A DNA stretch of 64,000 bases, from positions 1,358,517-1,422,516 of the forward strand of contig JAQFVV010012575.1 in NCBI GenBank assembly GCA_028023455.1. The letters are read 5' to 3'. Origin of the DNA: Epiperipatus broadwayi (Eukaryota > Onychophora > Udeonychophora > Euonychophora > Peripatidae). Position numbers and translations under genes: made by a program. The notes below the pieces were generated by a model, which did no database searches, had not been told where the DNA came from, and worked only from the letters and a program-made list of their open reading frames with translations. Shown here piece after piece: positions 35,868 to 49,076 of this stretch. How positions within the stretch are numbered: the stretch's first letter is position 1; every line of letters begins with the position of its first letter.

Positions 35868-38800
35868 ATTGCATGTGATATGGATAAATAAAGAAAAAAA
35901 AAATTGCTAGTGTGTTAAAGAGAAGAAAGCAAGCGACAAGAGAAACCGGAATAAACTTGTAAATAAAAATATAATGAATATACTGCAATTTTATTTCAGA
36001 TTTTATTTTAATACATTGTGTCATTATCATTAGCACAAACACGCACAATTTAAGACATTTAATATAAAAATAAATAATATATAAAAAAAATCGCTGGTCT
36101 AGATCAAAATTATATTAATCTATACATATTAGCACAAATATGTATGCTTAAAAAGTGTATTTATTTTAAATGACTTGATACAAATTCATATCATTAAGCT
36201 TTCATTAAAAAGTCATTAAGTGCTATATATGGCTTATAGACTATTAGTTGATTATGGCTGATGATTATTATTTAAAGCATTGATAATAATGTGATATAAA
36301 ATTATAAACTAATCAAATCTACTCTGTAAATAGTGATGACCAAAGTATATTTATGCTATTAGATTTTTTTTCCCTGTGATGAGCTGCAAAACTAAAGAAT
36401 TCTAAATAGATAAGCAGTAAAGAAAAAAGACTGTATAGACAAGGACTTGTTTTTAGCCTAAAACATTTATTTCTCAAATGTAATCACACTTCCCTAGCAA
36501 TTGGTATATAAATTATTTCTATTTATTTAAAGCATTGTTTAATGGTTTGAAGAGAAAACAATGGTAGTTTTATGCAGATTTCTGGTTTTGGGTATTATAA
36601 TGGTGCTGCATTCCCTATATCTTTTCTACATTATTTTAAACTTATTTATAACTTTATGATTTTGTTTGCAGCTTCATTTCTTCTACATTGACAATTTTAA
36701 CATATTAGTTGAAAAACCTGAAGATGTCAGCATTATATGGACTGTTTGAATGATTTACAGTACCATTTTAGCATGATAATACATGACAAAAATGGACTAG
36801 AAGTCATGTCTGACAAACAACTGAAAAAATGTAACTTTCAGTAATTTGTTACAAATTAAAGGTTATGTTGCAATATTTTTACAAAATATTTATTTTTAAA
36901 TCAAAAACTATGTCATTAATGGGAGATTGTCTTTGAAATCAATTTATTTTGAAAAAGACAACATTTAAAAAGATTGTTATGGCAAGTGGAACTAGTTTCT
37001 ACTGAGTAAAATAAAATCATTTTTCTCAAAATGGTGAAGAAATGATTCATTTAAATTTTTAAGAAATAAATAATATCCTAACTTTAATTTTTTTCTTTCT
37101 TTTCTGATAACTAAATTTATCATCTTTTATGAACATAAAATTCAAATGTTTTTCCAACTTTTGAATAGATATTTTACATCCAATAAGTCAAGTTTCATTG
37201 CTATAGATAAGAATATCTTTTAGATAATTATTTTAATATTTTTAAAATTTAAAAATTAATTTTTAAAATATTTATTAGTTGAGAGATTAATATTTATAAT
37301 AAATAATGTTAACATTATCAATATATTATATAGAAAAATTGTTTAATTGTAAAAATTAAATGTTCAAATATGAAGCAATTTTAAACAAATGTCTCATTTG
37401 GTCTCATTTAAAATAGAAATAAATTTTTAACTAAACGGACTAAAGTTAATAATTATTTTATTTATTTGACTTCTGACTTTTTATTATATAGTTATTTTTT
37501 CAAGCATTATTTAAAAAAAAAACAATAAAGATTTAAACTGGAGACAGGGTTTAATTTTGTTTCAATTCTATCATCTATGCTTAGACTACATAATAGTAAA
37601 CAATGTATTTTATTTTTGTATTTGCATTCTTTATTGAAATTTATCTTACTCATATAAATTTGGTAGAGTTTTTTTTTTTTTTTGTATTTATTTCACTTTA
37701 TTATTCTTTTTGTTTATTTGCAAAATTGATTTATAATTTTAAAGATTACTTTATTTTTTAAAGTTATGCTTTTAATGAAATTTGAGAAAATAATAGAAAT
37801 TTAATAAACAATAAGTTTTTTCATTAAAAATAAAAATGCAGAAAATAATTATGATTCAAAACCACACAGGAATAGATTTAAAAAATAATGTTTTATTGAA
37901 AATTTAATATTCAAAACAAAAAAACACACAAATATGGGCTATGTTTATTTTTGAATCAATGTTCAAAATACTGTAACAAAATATTTATCTCATTTTATTT
38001 TGCAATATATATGTAAAATACATTTTATTTACAAATTAATTGTTAAGTATCCCTAAGGATAATATACAAACATATATGCTGCTACATACACACAAAATGT
38101 AAAAATGTAAACACTGTTTATTCTGCACATAAATAAAAATGTAATCTAAATATAATTTCTTTACTTTAAAATATTTTACTGTGGTACTGTTAAATTTATA
38201 CTTCTATTTTATATCTCTGTATAAAATTAGTTCTTTTATGTGTGTGAGTAGTTCTATCTGTTTATATGATTTGATGTCTTTGTTTCTTAACAAGAATAAG
38301 TAGAAAATATATGCTTATGTACTTTATACAAACTTGGAAAGTCATTCAAAAATGCTTTAAAATATATATTTTTCTTAAACATTAGTATAAGAGATTATTG
38401 AACATGATATTGATTATTATAAGATGATATACAAAAATGATAATGATGAATATAACTGCTTAACTATAAAAAATTAATGTCAGTAAAATTTTTAGTTTTA
38501 AACTTTTATAATAGTCAATTTACAGTGATGCTGTAAGGTTACAATATGTATATAATCCTTGTTTTTATTTCATCTTTGAGTGGTAAGTTTTAAATTGCAT
38601 TTTACACAAAAAAGTGAAGCTTATTATTATTAGAAAAAATATATTGTAACACTTTTGTTACATGACACATAATAACTTAGTATGTATGCATATATATATA
38701 AAGTTGTAAGGAAAAGTGGAAATAAACACAGACAAAAATTTTGTGGATATTTTCTTAATTTCCCTGGACTAAAAAAAGCACAGTAAAGGGTTAAATAATT

Positions 38801-39884
38801 TTGAATTTAAAATTAAATTTTTTACAATTTAAAAAGTTAAAAAGGTCTAATTAATGTTGTATTCTGATTTTGAAATTAAAAACAAGCATGTTTTTTGATA
38901 AAATGTCTACTGATAATTATAAAAATTTTTATTATCTATCTTTGAAATCTTTTAATTAATGCTTGTATATTATATTCTACTAACTATTTTGAAATCTTTT
39001 TTATTAAATAAAAACATATAGATCATACTTTGATAAAATATCAAAGTTTCTTTCAAAAGAAATAGAGATAAAAAAACAGTGTTAATTAATGTGTTTTTTT
39101 AACCCAGCTGACTATATAAAATGGTTGATAAAAATATTAGAGTAGTTTGTAGTAGTAATTTTTTATAGAAACAGATAGCAAAGATGGTTAATTGGTTTCC
39201 AGAGTTATACAAATAGTTATCATGAAATTATAATAGAAGGCAAAAGGATGGCTGGTTCAGCAGCTTCTCTATGGTTTACTACATAGGATGTTTGGTTAAC
39301 ATGAATCCAGACCCACTTTCTGTGTTCACTAGCCTGCTTAAATGTGTAAAAGATGGCTGGGTTGCCTGATGTCTAAGTGGAACCAAATGAAGATCAACAG
39401 TTAACAAATTGTACCTTAATTGATGATAATACTTGTCCAGAGAGAATCTTAGCTTTCTGAAGAATTAATTATATGTATGTTGATGTATCTAGTTGCAAGG
39501 AACCACAGGTAAATGCATCATGTTATATTTATATAAAGTGATTTTAAATAATTTCTTTGGAAAAAGTGATATTTTAAAAGTGATATATATAGAACAATAT
39601 TATTTTAAATCATTTATTGAAAAAAAAAGAAAAATTTTATAAAAAGTAACTGAAATAAATAATTTTGCTTGGATTAAAAATAAAAAGTAAAGAAATAATT
39701 TATAGACAATTTTGTATTCTAGAGAAATAAAAAAAAGAGAACATTTATCTAATTAATCTTAAACTGTCAAAAAATTTGTTAGGACTTTTTTAAAGAAAAA
39801 AGAAAACTAATCAGCAAAGAGTAAAACTTACTATTAAAATAATATGTTTTTATAAACTTTTGATAAAGAAATAGGTATGGAAAT
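35868..39884. other. long AT-rich stretch, nothing recognised
   Basis: About 4 kb without a supported gene. The least AT-rich part is about 39230-39520; no motif there. Confidence 0.55.
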
Positions 39885-40260
39885 ATATTTTTAATAAGAA
39901 TTTTATTATTTTGACAATATGTTAAAAAATTATTAAGCCATATGTCTGCATGCTGACTGTGTTTTAGGTAAACCTATTGTAACATATATGTAAATCACAA
40001 TGTAATAACTTAGGATATTTGTTTTATGGCAATTCAAATATGTCCTGAAATTATTATATGACATGTTTGTATGTGTATATATCAATGTGCATCAAGTAAA
40101 CACTTATAGGTAAGTTTTAATCATTTATTTTATAACAATTTAAATACGTTCAGAAATTTTTAAGCTGCATGTCTGTATGCTGTCTGGGTTTTAAGTAAAC
40201 TTATTGAAACATATGTAAAACATATAATAACTTGAATTTTGTGTATTAATAATGAAAATC
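39885..40260 (+). repeat. degenerate tandem repeat, about 115-bp units
   Basis: Three imperfect units, each with a GACAAT or GCAATT start, CATGT(C/T)TG(T/C)ATG, AAGTAAAC or GGTAAAC and AACATAT..TAATAACTT. The middle unit is the most diverged. Short phrases such as AATCACAATGTAATAA also recur. Confidence 0.55.
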
Positions 40261-40429
40261 ACAATGTAATAATTTGAATTTTGTATATTAATCAAAATAA
40301 GAAGACATATATGTTTAGCATATTGTATAAACCTTAATTGCATTTTTAATTGTTACTAATAAACTTATATATCTATGTTAAAATTATCTGATTGATTTGA
40401 TTCTAAAGTTTTTTTAGAATATTGTATAT

Positions 40430-40850
40430 TGCATCATCTCTTGATCATAGTAAGTTATAAAGCTTATATTCTCTGAGCTAAATTCAAGCATAATAGTCTG
40501 ATTATATGAAAGTCTTGTGTAATTAGTGTATAGGCATACCATGCACTACATTGTATTTTAGTTTAATCTCTATTATAATTTAATTTATAGTTAGACAGTA
40601 TACTAATGGTACAAAGTGGCCAGATCATTGATGATGATCAGCATATTTTAATATATCAGCATTATTTATTTTATGTTTATGTATTCTGATGGATTAGCAC
40701 TTAGTTTGTGCATCCAAATTATGTTTAAATAATTGACTCAATCTGGCAATGGCTAAATAGTTGGCCTGCTCTATAATAGATCCATTTCAAATTCAGTCAC
40801 AAGATTGACTGTTGATTTATTTTTATTGTTAATCATTCACTGAAGATAAA
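40430..40850 (+). repeat. ancient dispersed repeat, family C
   Basis: Same family as 3130-3560, in opposite orientation (GATGATGATCAGCAT, CAGCATTATTTAT, CTGGCAATGGCTA, ATTCAGTCACAAGATTGACT). Class unknown. Confidence 0.45.
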
Positions 40851-41573
40851 TGAGTAGTGCTTATACTTACTTATACTTATTGATCATGCTGGTCAATTTA
40901 TGGTTAATCATAGTTACTCTAGGGAGTTAACTGGGGTAATATCTCAGAGAGTTCTCAAGATCTCTCATATTCTGATAGTATATAACAGTAATTATATATT
41001 TTTGATATTAGACATTATTTTAATATTTCACTTAATATGGTATACTAATATATTAAATATTATTATTCATGCTCATTACTTTATATTTTAGGTGAGCATT
41101 AAACAATCCTGAAAGTAAGTCTATATTTCTTGAACACCAAAGAACCATGGGTCATATATTTGAACACTCCATAGCAAAAGCACTGTGCACAGAGTACAAT
41201 GATACTACATAAAATAAAAGAAGTGTGCTTCATCGCAAATGACAACAATGCAATAAACCAGAAGGAATCATGCTTTTCCATCCCTAGAAAATGGACTATG
41301 TGAAGATGTGAAACAAATTTGAATATATTTGCATAAATTACCAGCCAGTTATTTAAAAATCACAACTCAAACCAACACTCCTAAGATAGGCTATGAATAT
41401 GGGATCTAAAGGTTCTCAAAAGCTTTCATCCATATAATTGTCCATTTGTTTATGTAATGGGAAACTTGTAATTTATATGTTATATTAAATAATTTTAATT
41501 AAAATATTTATTTTGGGATGATTTTCCAGATCCCCCACTTTAACCCCTATCTATTACCCCATCCCATTATAAT
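40851..41573. other. anonymous DNA before the LTR element
   Basis: No gene recognised; two frames of 60-63 codons (40900-41091 +, 41099-41281 -) show no motif. The stretch ends in the TA run that served as insertion site. Confidence 0.5.
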
Positions 41574-41583
41574 ATATATATAT

Positions 41584-43260
41584 TGTGCCAAGGCCAATTT
41601 GGCACATGTATATAAAATAATTTTGTCTAAAAAAATTATTAAAATAAAAAAAAAATATTTCGAAAAAGAGTTTGAAATAAAAGATTAAAAGTGGAAAGGG
41701 GTTTTTCTTAAAGTCAAACTAAAAGTGTTATAAAAGAAAGTAAAGTTTTTCTAAATTAGTATTCGTAAAAATAAGTAATTTAAAATTTAAAAAAAATATA
41801 AATCTCTTTTCATTCAAGCTTATTATAATAAATTATATATGTGCATGTGAGTGTAAATAAATGTATGCGTGTTAAAATAATATTTAAAAAAATCTATATG
41901 TAAATGAAAGTAAAAAAAGAAATTATATTTGGAAAACACAGCAATGGCTATTAAGTTAAATAAAGATTTTAAAAAACCACACCAGCGATGGGATATTAAT
42001 TAAAGATATAAAAAAACAATACATTTATGAAAGCTACTACTAATTAAACAATCGTCAAAAACATGTTGTCATAAGATTAATTACCAATGGAATTTGACAA
42101 CAGATATTTGCCAGAGGATATTACATGGACAACATGTCACAGGTATAAATAGACTTTTTTTTATCGGGCAATTAACTGAGAGAGTTTTTTCAATCTAGTT
42201 TGCCATGACAGTCTCGTTTCAGTTGAGATAACAGTGCATTTCTATTATGTATTTAGAAACAAAAATGCATTGTTGAGCAGCTTTTGGAAATATATGCTCA
42301 TGCTTCAGGCCTTTTTAGTCCAACAAGATCATCAAAACCTGTCTGTGAAATAATGTCTGCATAACAACTCAGAAATCCTTTGTCAAACATTCAACTGTCT
42401 TCAAGAATAAGACCAATGGATTCGCACAAAATCTCTTCAAGAAATGTCCAAATCTAACTGGTCAGATATAATCCATCAGAAGCAGCAGAAGCAGCCAACA
42501 ACAAGCAATATCCACATTCCAAAAATCCTAGGTAAACATTTATTTATTATCATTTATACATAGTAGCCACCACTGTAATTCGTTAATCCTACCGAGTAAA
42601 GTAATTTGAACTCTTAAGCATGCATAAAATGAACTATTGATATGCATGTGTGTGAATGTGAGATAATTTAACAATGTCACATATTATTTATGCTTTTCAT
42701 TAGATATATGTTATAACGTGTTACTTTAAAAATGTGCATGTGTTAAATTAGATTTATAAAGATGTTTAAATTTAGTCAATTAATGTTGGGTAATAAATTA
42801 TCTTTAAACTTAATTAATGGTAAGTAAAATAAAATGTCTTCAAACTTAAACTTTATTTGTCGGTCAATTCTTTTTACCAACCTTTTTATTAATTCTTTCC
42901 ACCACTAATTTTATATTATTTGTTATTGAATTAAAATTAGACTGAGCTAGTTTTAGGGATTGCTTAGAGTGCTGTATTATGAGCCTACTGCCCAAATACA
43001 TTAGTCATCAGACTAGCTGGTGCCCTGGGGTTTACCCTGAAACAAATAAAGTATTTGGATAGTAGGGACTTGAATCTAGCAGCTGAGATGGGCCATTGTT
43101 GATAGTTAAAGCTATCAATAAGATCTCCCATTTTGCTCAAATGTGCCGGTTCATTCACGTAACATTTATAAGATTATAAATGTATTAGGAAGAAGTTTGA
43201 AACTGGCCAAAACTTATATATACATATACGTAAGTGGTTTCAGCAGTTCGACCCGGTACA
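41584..43260 (+). repeat. outer element, 5' LTR
   Basis: Begins with a short palindrome, TGTGCCAA and TTGGCACA separated by 7 bp (41584-41606), and ends GTTCGACCCGGTACA. About 94-95 percent identical to the 3' LTR by eye, many differences being CG against TG/CA. A TATA box (TATAAATA, 42144-42151) lies about one third of the way in. Confidence 0.93.
42144..42151 (+). promoter_or_regulatory. LTR TATA box
   Basis: TATAAATA in the 5' LTR, conserved in the 3' LTR at 52926-52933 with the same downstream T-run, suggesting the Pol II start lies about 30 bp further on. Confidence 0.5.
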
Positions 43261-43263
43261 TAA

Positions 43264-43286
43264 ATGGCTTTCCCAATGTTTGGGGC
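43264..43286 (+). promoter_or_regulatory. putative primer-binding site of the outer element
   Basis: TGGCTTTCCCAATGTTTGGG begins 4-5 bp after the LTR and has the TGG expected opposite a tRNA CCA end. It resembles a decayed, gapped version of the tRNA-Lys site TGGCGCCCAACGTGGGGC. The tRNA identity is inferred. Confidence 0.5.
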
Positions 43287-43681
43287 TGGACCTAAGAAAC
43301 AATAGTAAATAAATGCTTTGTTTCTTGTTTAAAAATTTTTTTTATACAAAAGCTAAATTACGTATGTTAAAGCATTTTAATTTTAAAAAAAGAAAAAGAA
43401 TTGACCGAAAACTTTGTTTTCTGTAAATGAAAAGAGATTTGTGCTATTTATGTTATCTAAAATAAATCATTATGTTAAATCAGAGACAGTTGGATGTTTG
43501 GGCAGAGTTAAAGCATTAAGATCGGGTAGAGATAAATGGACAAAGGAGGGGTGGAGTCAGCATGTATTTCCAGTTTAGTAAGAAATAAATAAAATAATAA
43601 TTAGTAAACTTAAAGTACGGTATTAAAAATAATGATAAAAAGTGTTTAAATTATAAAGTATAAAAAAAAAATAAAGCCAAA

Positions 43682-44256
43682 ATGGAGACTCAAGGTAAAA
43701 ATATAGAAAATAGCACCAACAGGGAAAAAGAGAAATCATAGCTTTACTAACCAGCATGTTTGAAAAACAAAAAGAAACAGCTGAAGAATAAAAAAAAATA
43801 GCCGAAGAGCTTAAAAACCAAAATAATGAAATGAAGAGTAAATTGGAAGAGCAAGCTGAAATGCTTGAAAAGTTAAAGGACCAGATTGAAATGGGCCAGA
43901 ATAAGATAAAAGAAGAAATGAAGGAAATAAGATGTGAAATTACAGGAAAGGTATAGAAGAACCAAGAAATTATAAAGGTAGATTTAGTTAAAAAAAGTCA
44001 GGAAGATGAAAAGGAAGTTGAGGTGATAAAAGACATAGAAATTAAATTAGAATCAAATAGCGTTGTGACATATAAGGTAGAAACAAATGTAGACCAAGAA
44101 ATAAAAGAGAGATATAAGTTCAAGGTAGAAGATAGCGTAAAAGAGTTTTTACAAAGAATTAAAAATAAAAGGTTTAAAGTAAACGTTCGTGTTCGTAGAT
44201 TTAAAAACAGATTTAAAAAAGTAAGCGTAGAAAAAAATATTCCCAGATTGAAGTAA
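43682..44256 (+). pseudogene. gag-like coiled-coil relic of the outer element
   Basis: The first ATG (43682) opens a short frame ending at about 43739. A different frame, from 43756 to 44256, is interrupted by two stops (about 43789 and 43954) but otherwise continuous for about 165 codons. The middle is a highly charged heptad-rich helix (for example NNEMKSKLEEQAEMLEKLKD), followed by a basic tail rich in Lys and Arg (RVRRFKNRFKK). Charged coiled coils followed by basic stretches occur in Gag proteins of invertebrate LTR elements, and the position just after the primer site fits gag. No CCHC zinc knuckle is visible. At least one frameshift plus stops make it inactive. The complementary-strand frame at 43998-44279 is a shadow. 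Confidence 0.6.
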
Positions 44257-44627
44257 TTTGGAGTTTGTCTAAATATCAAGGTTTTCTGATTTACAAAGTT
44301 GAAAATAAAATGGAAAGAGAAAGAGATAAAGTAATAAATTATAAAAGTGGGATAGATAAGAGAAGAGAGGTAGTTTATATTATAGAGTTAGTATGTAGAA
44401 AGAAAGAACCACCTGACAAAAATTAAAAATATGTGATCTGATAGATTTTCCGGCTTGACCTAGTTTATAATGACCATGGACTCGGAATAATGGAAAATGG
44501 TTAACAAAGTTTAAGGAAATAAATGTAAAAACAAGTATCAAGATAGTTTGAATAATTAAAAATGATTAAAGTTAGTCTTAGTAAAATCATATAACAATCT
44601 TAGAATTTAAAATGTCAAAGCATCTAT

Positions 44628-44944
44628 AAAACAATTTATGTCAAAACCCTCGATTATGTCTTATCGATTATATTGATATCCCAGCTCATAAGTCTATAAA
44701 TCAAAATAGACAAGCAAAATGAAAATGTTTTTTTTAAAAAAAAAAAAAAAAGGAGAGTAAAAATAATAAAACAATTTATGTCAAAACCCTCGATTATGTC
44801 TTATCGATTATATTGATATCCCAGCTCATAAGTCTAGAACATAGCGGAGCGTGACGCAAACAAAATAAATGTGTAAATCAAAAGAGACAAGCAAATTGAA
44901 AATGTTTTTTTTTTAAAAAAAAAAAAAGGGGAGAGTAAAAATAA
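44628..44944 (+). repeat. tandem duplication, two units of 139 and 178 bp
   Basis: Both units start AAACAATTTATGTCAAAACC and end with a T-run, A-run and GGAGAGTAAAAATAA. The second has an extra segment of about 38 bp containing GAACATAGCGGAGCGTGACG. It lies in the outer element's interior. Confidence 0.9.
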
Positions 44945-45478
44945 CGCTTTAAAAATAAAAATGAAATAAATAAGTGTATAATGAAAGTATTAATGAAAAT
45001 AAAACATTATCAAATAAAATAAAAAAAAAGTGTATTAAATTAGGATTGAGGTGTGTGCAAGTATTTGGGCAAAGAAATTAAAAGTTGGTTTAAATCAGCA
45101 CAAAATCTATCTGTGTGTTTGAATTGCCTTATACTTTGCTGCCTCCTTCTCTTAACATTACATTTATTACCTAATGATGAAAATAAAAACTAAAAATGTA
45201 CTCTAGAAAAATAAGAATTTGAAGTGGTCAATACTTGGGAAAAAGTGATAAAGCACATATTAATTAAAAAAAATGTTCATAAATAAATAAGTAAGTCAAA
45301 TAGTTAAAATAAAATCGATAAAATCAAGTTAAATAAATAAGCGTAAATATATCTGTAATAAATAAAAATAAAAAGTGACTCGTGATAAACTAATAGATTT
45401 TTTTTTTTGGAATACATGCACGGTAATAAAAGGAAGTAAATAAATGATTTAAAGTCAAGTCAAAATATATATATATAT

Positions 45479-48357
45479 TGTAATGGGAACATACGTACGT
45501 TACATTATTTTTTATTAGTAAACATAAAAAAAAAAGTTTGCCAATAAAAATTTCTTTTTTAAGAATTAAAAATTGAAAATTAAAAAAATAATCTTAAACT
45601 CATATATATATAAAATCGCACAGATAAATAATTATTAAAATAAAACTTTATTACAAAAGGAGTAGTTTAAAAGTAAATTTTCAGAAAAGATTTAGAGATA
45701 AAAATATATGTTTAAGTTTGAAAACAGATTAATTAATCTTTTGTAAAATGGAAATAATTATTTTAATTAGTAAACTAGCCTTTGGGCATTTAAATGTATA
45801 AGCATCGGTCAGGTAGGAAAACAGTAGAAACTTTTAGCAAATGAAAGAAATCCATCGGGAAATCGGACCTCAACGAAAAGGTTTTCACCATCATGACGTA
45901 ATGTTGAGTTAATCCACAAAATTATTATAAAAGAAAAGGTTTGAAAATAAAAGAATTAATTAGTTATTACAATGTCACTATATGTGTTAGTGTGGAGTTG
46001 AAGGAGAAGGGATTGAAAAGACGCATTCTTCAATCCCTTCAGTTTTGTTAAAAAAAAAAAAGAAGAGAAATGACATTGTTTTTTTTTTCTACATTAAGGA
46101 CCAACTAAACTAAAAGACCTCTGGATAAATAAATAAAAAACAACGGCTAACTCAACCAATCTTTCTAGGACGGCATGGGAATTCATGTTCAAATGGCAAG
46201 CAACAGATAAAGATGAACTGTTTTAAACCGTAAGAACTTTATAATTAATGAACATTAAATTAAAAACTTCTGTATTTAAAATAATTAAGAAATAGAATCC
46301 TATCTGACCAAAGTTATTTATTAATTAGTTATAATTTTATTTAATGTATTTCTTTTGTAAAATCATTTCCATTTATTTATTTATTTGTTCTTTAAGTTTT
46401 ATTATGATTTCTGTTTTTCATTAAACTAGTTATATAAATATTAAACTTAAGTTGGGCGTGAATGGCTATATAGATTTGTAAAGTTATATTAGGGGAGGGT
46501 AATCTTAGGTTATTCATTTTGTAGTTGAATTAGGTCAATGGATTGGATATATTGGTATAATTAGTAGATGTAGTACGAGATTCGCTATGGGCAGAATCGC
46601 TATTATACGCCGCACACTTCCGTTTTGCCTATGGAAAAGATTATAAGACACGGAACGCTGTTCCATTCAATGGAGTTTTTTTTATTGCTCTTCTTGTCTG
46701 ATAGATGTAATATTCCTATCTGAGGAGAAGCAGTTTCTTCTCTTAACCTAATTGTGCTGCCGTATTCGTATTACATTGAACACATCAATATATCAGATGG
46801 ATTGAAGTTTGGTTTGACTGCGAACCTTTGGCCTAAGGTTAAACAAGGATTGAATATTTTCTTTTCAAATGCAAATCTATGTAGTCTATTCATACTCGAC
46901 ACTCTAAATAAAGATGCATTAAATTTAAGTTGGGTATAGATGCTTGCAGGGGTTCGTTACCGGTTGATTATGTTTTTGGTTTTCATATTTGATCAAAATA
47001 TATATAGACATTCAGTAAATACTGATACCTTATGGTGAGTATCTAAAATGTATTTATTTGGATGTCTTTTAAGTTATTGGTGTTAATGCAAGCATCTTAT
47101 GGTGAATGCTATTAGGTTACTTATAAATTTCCCTCTGCAATTGACGGTATCAATGATTTTGTATTTTGATCGTTTATGTTTATTTTGAAATGTTTTTGAC
47201 CATGGAATCTATGTAACCGATCTATACTCAACATTTTTAAACAAATCTGTGTGAACTAATAATAGTATAAAATTTGAAATGTAATTTAAAAATCTAAAAT
47301 AAAAGTAAAAATAATGTTAAATGTTAAAGTAAACATATTAAAATAATAATGTTAAATCATATATATATGTGCGTAAATAAATTTTTGTATGTTAATTACT
47401 GGCAGTGGCTTATTTTATTTATTTTTTAATATTGAAATATAATTAGATAAGATATTATATTATTAAATCTCTGCTACTCCCTGAGCTAGTGACTTGGGCT
47501 AATGACCAGAATCAAAATTTAAAAAAAAATAATTTTTTTTTGACCTACATATCTGCCTACTTTATAAGTTTTTCTAGGTTCAAATGCCTAGATGGCGCCC
47601 TGTAGTGCAGATGACGTTAAGTGTTTAAGTTCGGTATAGACGCTTGCATGGGTTTGTTACCAGTTGATTATGTTTTTGGTTTTCATATTCGATCAAAATA
47701 TATATAGACATTCGGTAAATACTGATACCTTACGGTGAGTATCTAAAATGTATTTATTTGGATGTCTTTTAAGTTATTGGTGTTAATGCAAGCATCTTAT
47801 GGTGAATGCTATTGGGTTACTTATAAATTTTCCTCTGCAATTGACGGTATCAATGATTTTGTATTTTGATCGTTTATGTTTATTTTGAAATGTTTTTGAC
47901 CGTGGAATCTATGTAACCGATCTATACTCAACATTTTTAAACAAATCTGTGGAACTAATAATAGTATAAAATTTAAAATGTAAATTAAAAATCTAAAATA
48001 AAAGTAAAAATAATGTTAAATGTTAAAGTAAACATATTAAAATAATAATGTTAAATCTTATATATATATATGTGCGTAAATACATTTTTGTATGTTAATT
48101 ACTGGCAGTGGCTTATTTTATTTATTTTTTAATATTGAAATATAATTAGATAAGATATTATATTATTACATTTCTGCTACTCCCTGAGCTAGTGACATGG
48201 GCTAATGACCGGATATCAAAATATACTTATTAAAATAAAAAAGAAAAAGTTTTTTTTTTTGACTTACATATCTGCCTACTTTATAAATTTTTATAGGTTC
48301 AAATGCCTACATGGTGCCCTGTAGTGCAGATCACATTAAGTCCTCCGGATCGTTATA
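45479..48357 (+). repeat. nested element, 5' LTR (2.9 kb, internally duplicated)
   Basis: Aligns to the 3' LTR except that the terminal module is present twice, at 46925-47624 and 47625-48341. Starts TGTAATGGGAACATACGTAC and ends CCGGATCGTTATA, where the usual final ACA has become ATA. A possible TATA element TTATAAG is at 46641, matched near 50215 in the other LTR. Confidence 0.85.
46925..48341 (+). repeat. tandem duplication of a 0.7-kb LTR module
   Basis: Two copies of the module beginning TTAAGTT(G/C)GGTATAGA and ending CCCTGTAGTGCAGAT, period about 700-720 bp. The 3' LTR carries it once (about 50499-51215). Diverged versions of the part around ATACCTTATG(G/A)TGAGTA recur at about 48650-48720 and 51600-51760. 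Confidence 0.88.
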
Positions 48358-48359
48358 AT

Positions 48360-48379
48360 TGGCTACCCAACTTGGGCCG
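48360..48379 (+). promoter_or_regulatory. putative primer-binding site of the nested element
   Basis: TGGCTACCCAACTTGGGCC, two bp after the 5' LTR, matches the tRNA-Lys-type site TGGCGCCCAACGTGGGGC apart from three or four differences. The resemblance to the outer element's site suggests both used the same tRNA. Confidence 0.6.
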
Positions 48380-49076
48380 ATCTTTAATAAACTACCAGGG
48401 CTCTGAGTAAATTTCTTTTTTCAAAATGAAATATTTTTATCTGTTACATAAAGTCGTATACTTTAAATCTTATAAAAGCACTGCCAGAAGAAATTGCGCA
48501 TATATATTAAACACGAAAAAGTATAAATAATTTTAAAACTAATTTTTGTTAAAAAAAAAAAGTCAAAAGGTTGCAATAAATATGTTTTTTTGTTTGTTGA
48601 TATCTATTATGCTTTAACGTGTATAGGCGCGCACAGCCATGTAAGTTTATGATCAAAATGTGGTACCTTATGATGAGTACCGTTAGGAATTTACTTCAGT
48701 GTAATCCTATTTAAGCATTTTAATCAGTCATAAATAAGTTGGTGGTATTTATAATTGTGCTGCAAATATACACGTATAAATCCATTATCTTTCAAAACGT
48801 ATTTAGTTCAATGCAACCTTCTTAAATAAATAATTTAAATAACTTGCTTGTCATGCCGTGTATAAAAATAAAATGTATAAAAAAAATAATAGAACTCTTG
48901 TGGGGAGGAGGTGTAGACATGGATGGTCCTTAGGAAAACGATAGTCAACATTTTTTTTTGTATATAGTCTTTATACTAACCGAATGTTTTGTAAATTTTG
49001 TTAATCGTGTACCGTAATTACTAACCCTAAGTAAAATAATTTTTTTTGTTCATTTTTTTAAGCAGATTTACTGATA
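48380..49076 (+). other. interior of the nested element
   Basis: About 700 bp with no open frame of note, no pol motif and no clear polypurine tract before the 3' LTR. The part at about 48600-48720 is a diverged copy of an LTR module piece. Confidence 0.6.

Noticed and set aside
43998-44279. 93-codon minus-strand ORF
   Set aside because: Antisense shadow of the lysine/glutamate-rich gag relic; hydrophobic Leu/Phe/Ser composition is the expected complement of A/G-rich codons.
46754-46939. 61-codon frame repeated at 50327-50512 and apparently conserved
   Set aside because: Both copies lie in the two LTRs of the nested element, so similarity reflects duplication by transposition. Both begin with GTG rather than ATG, and no motif is present.
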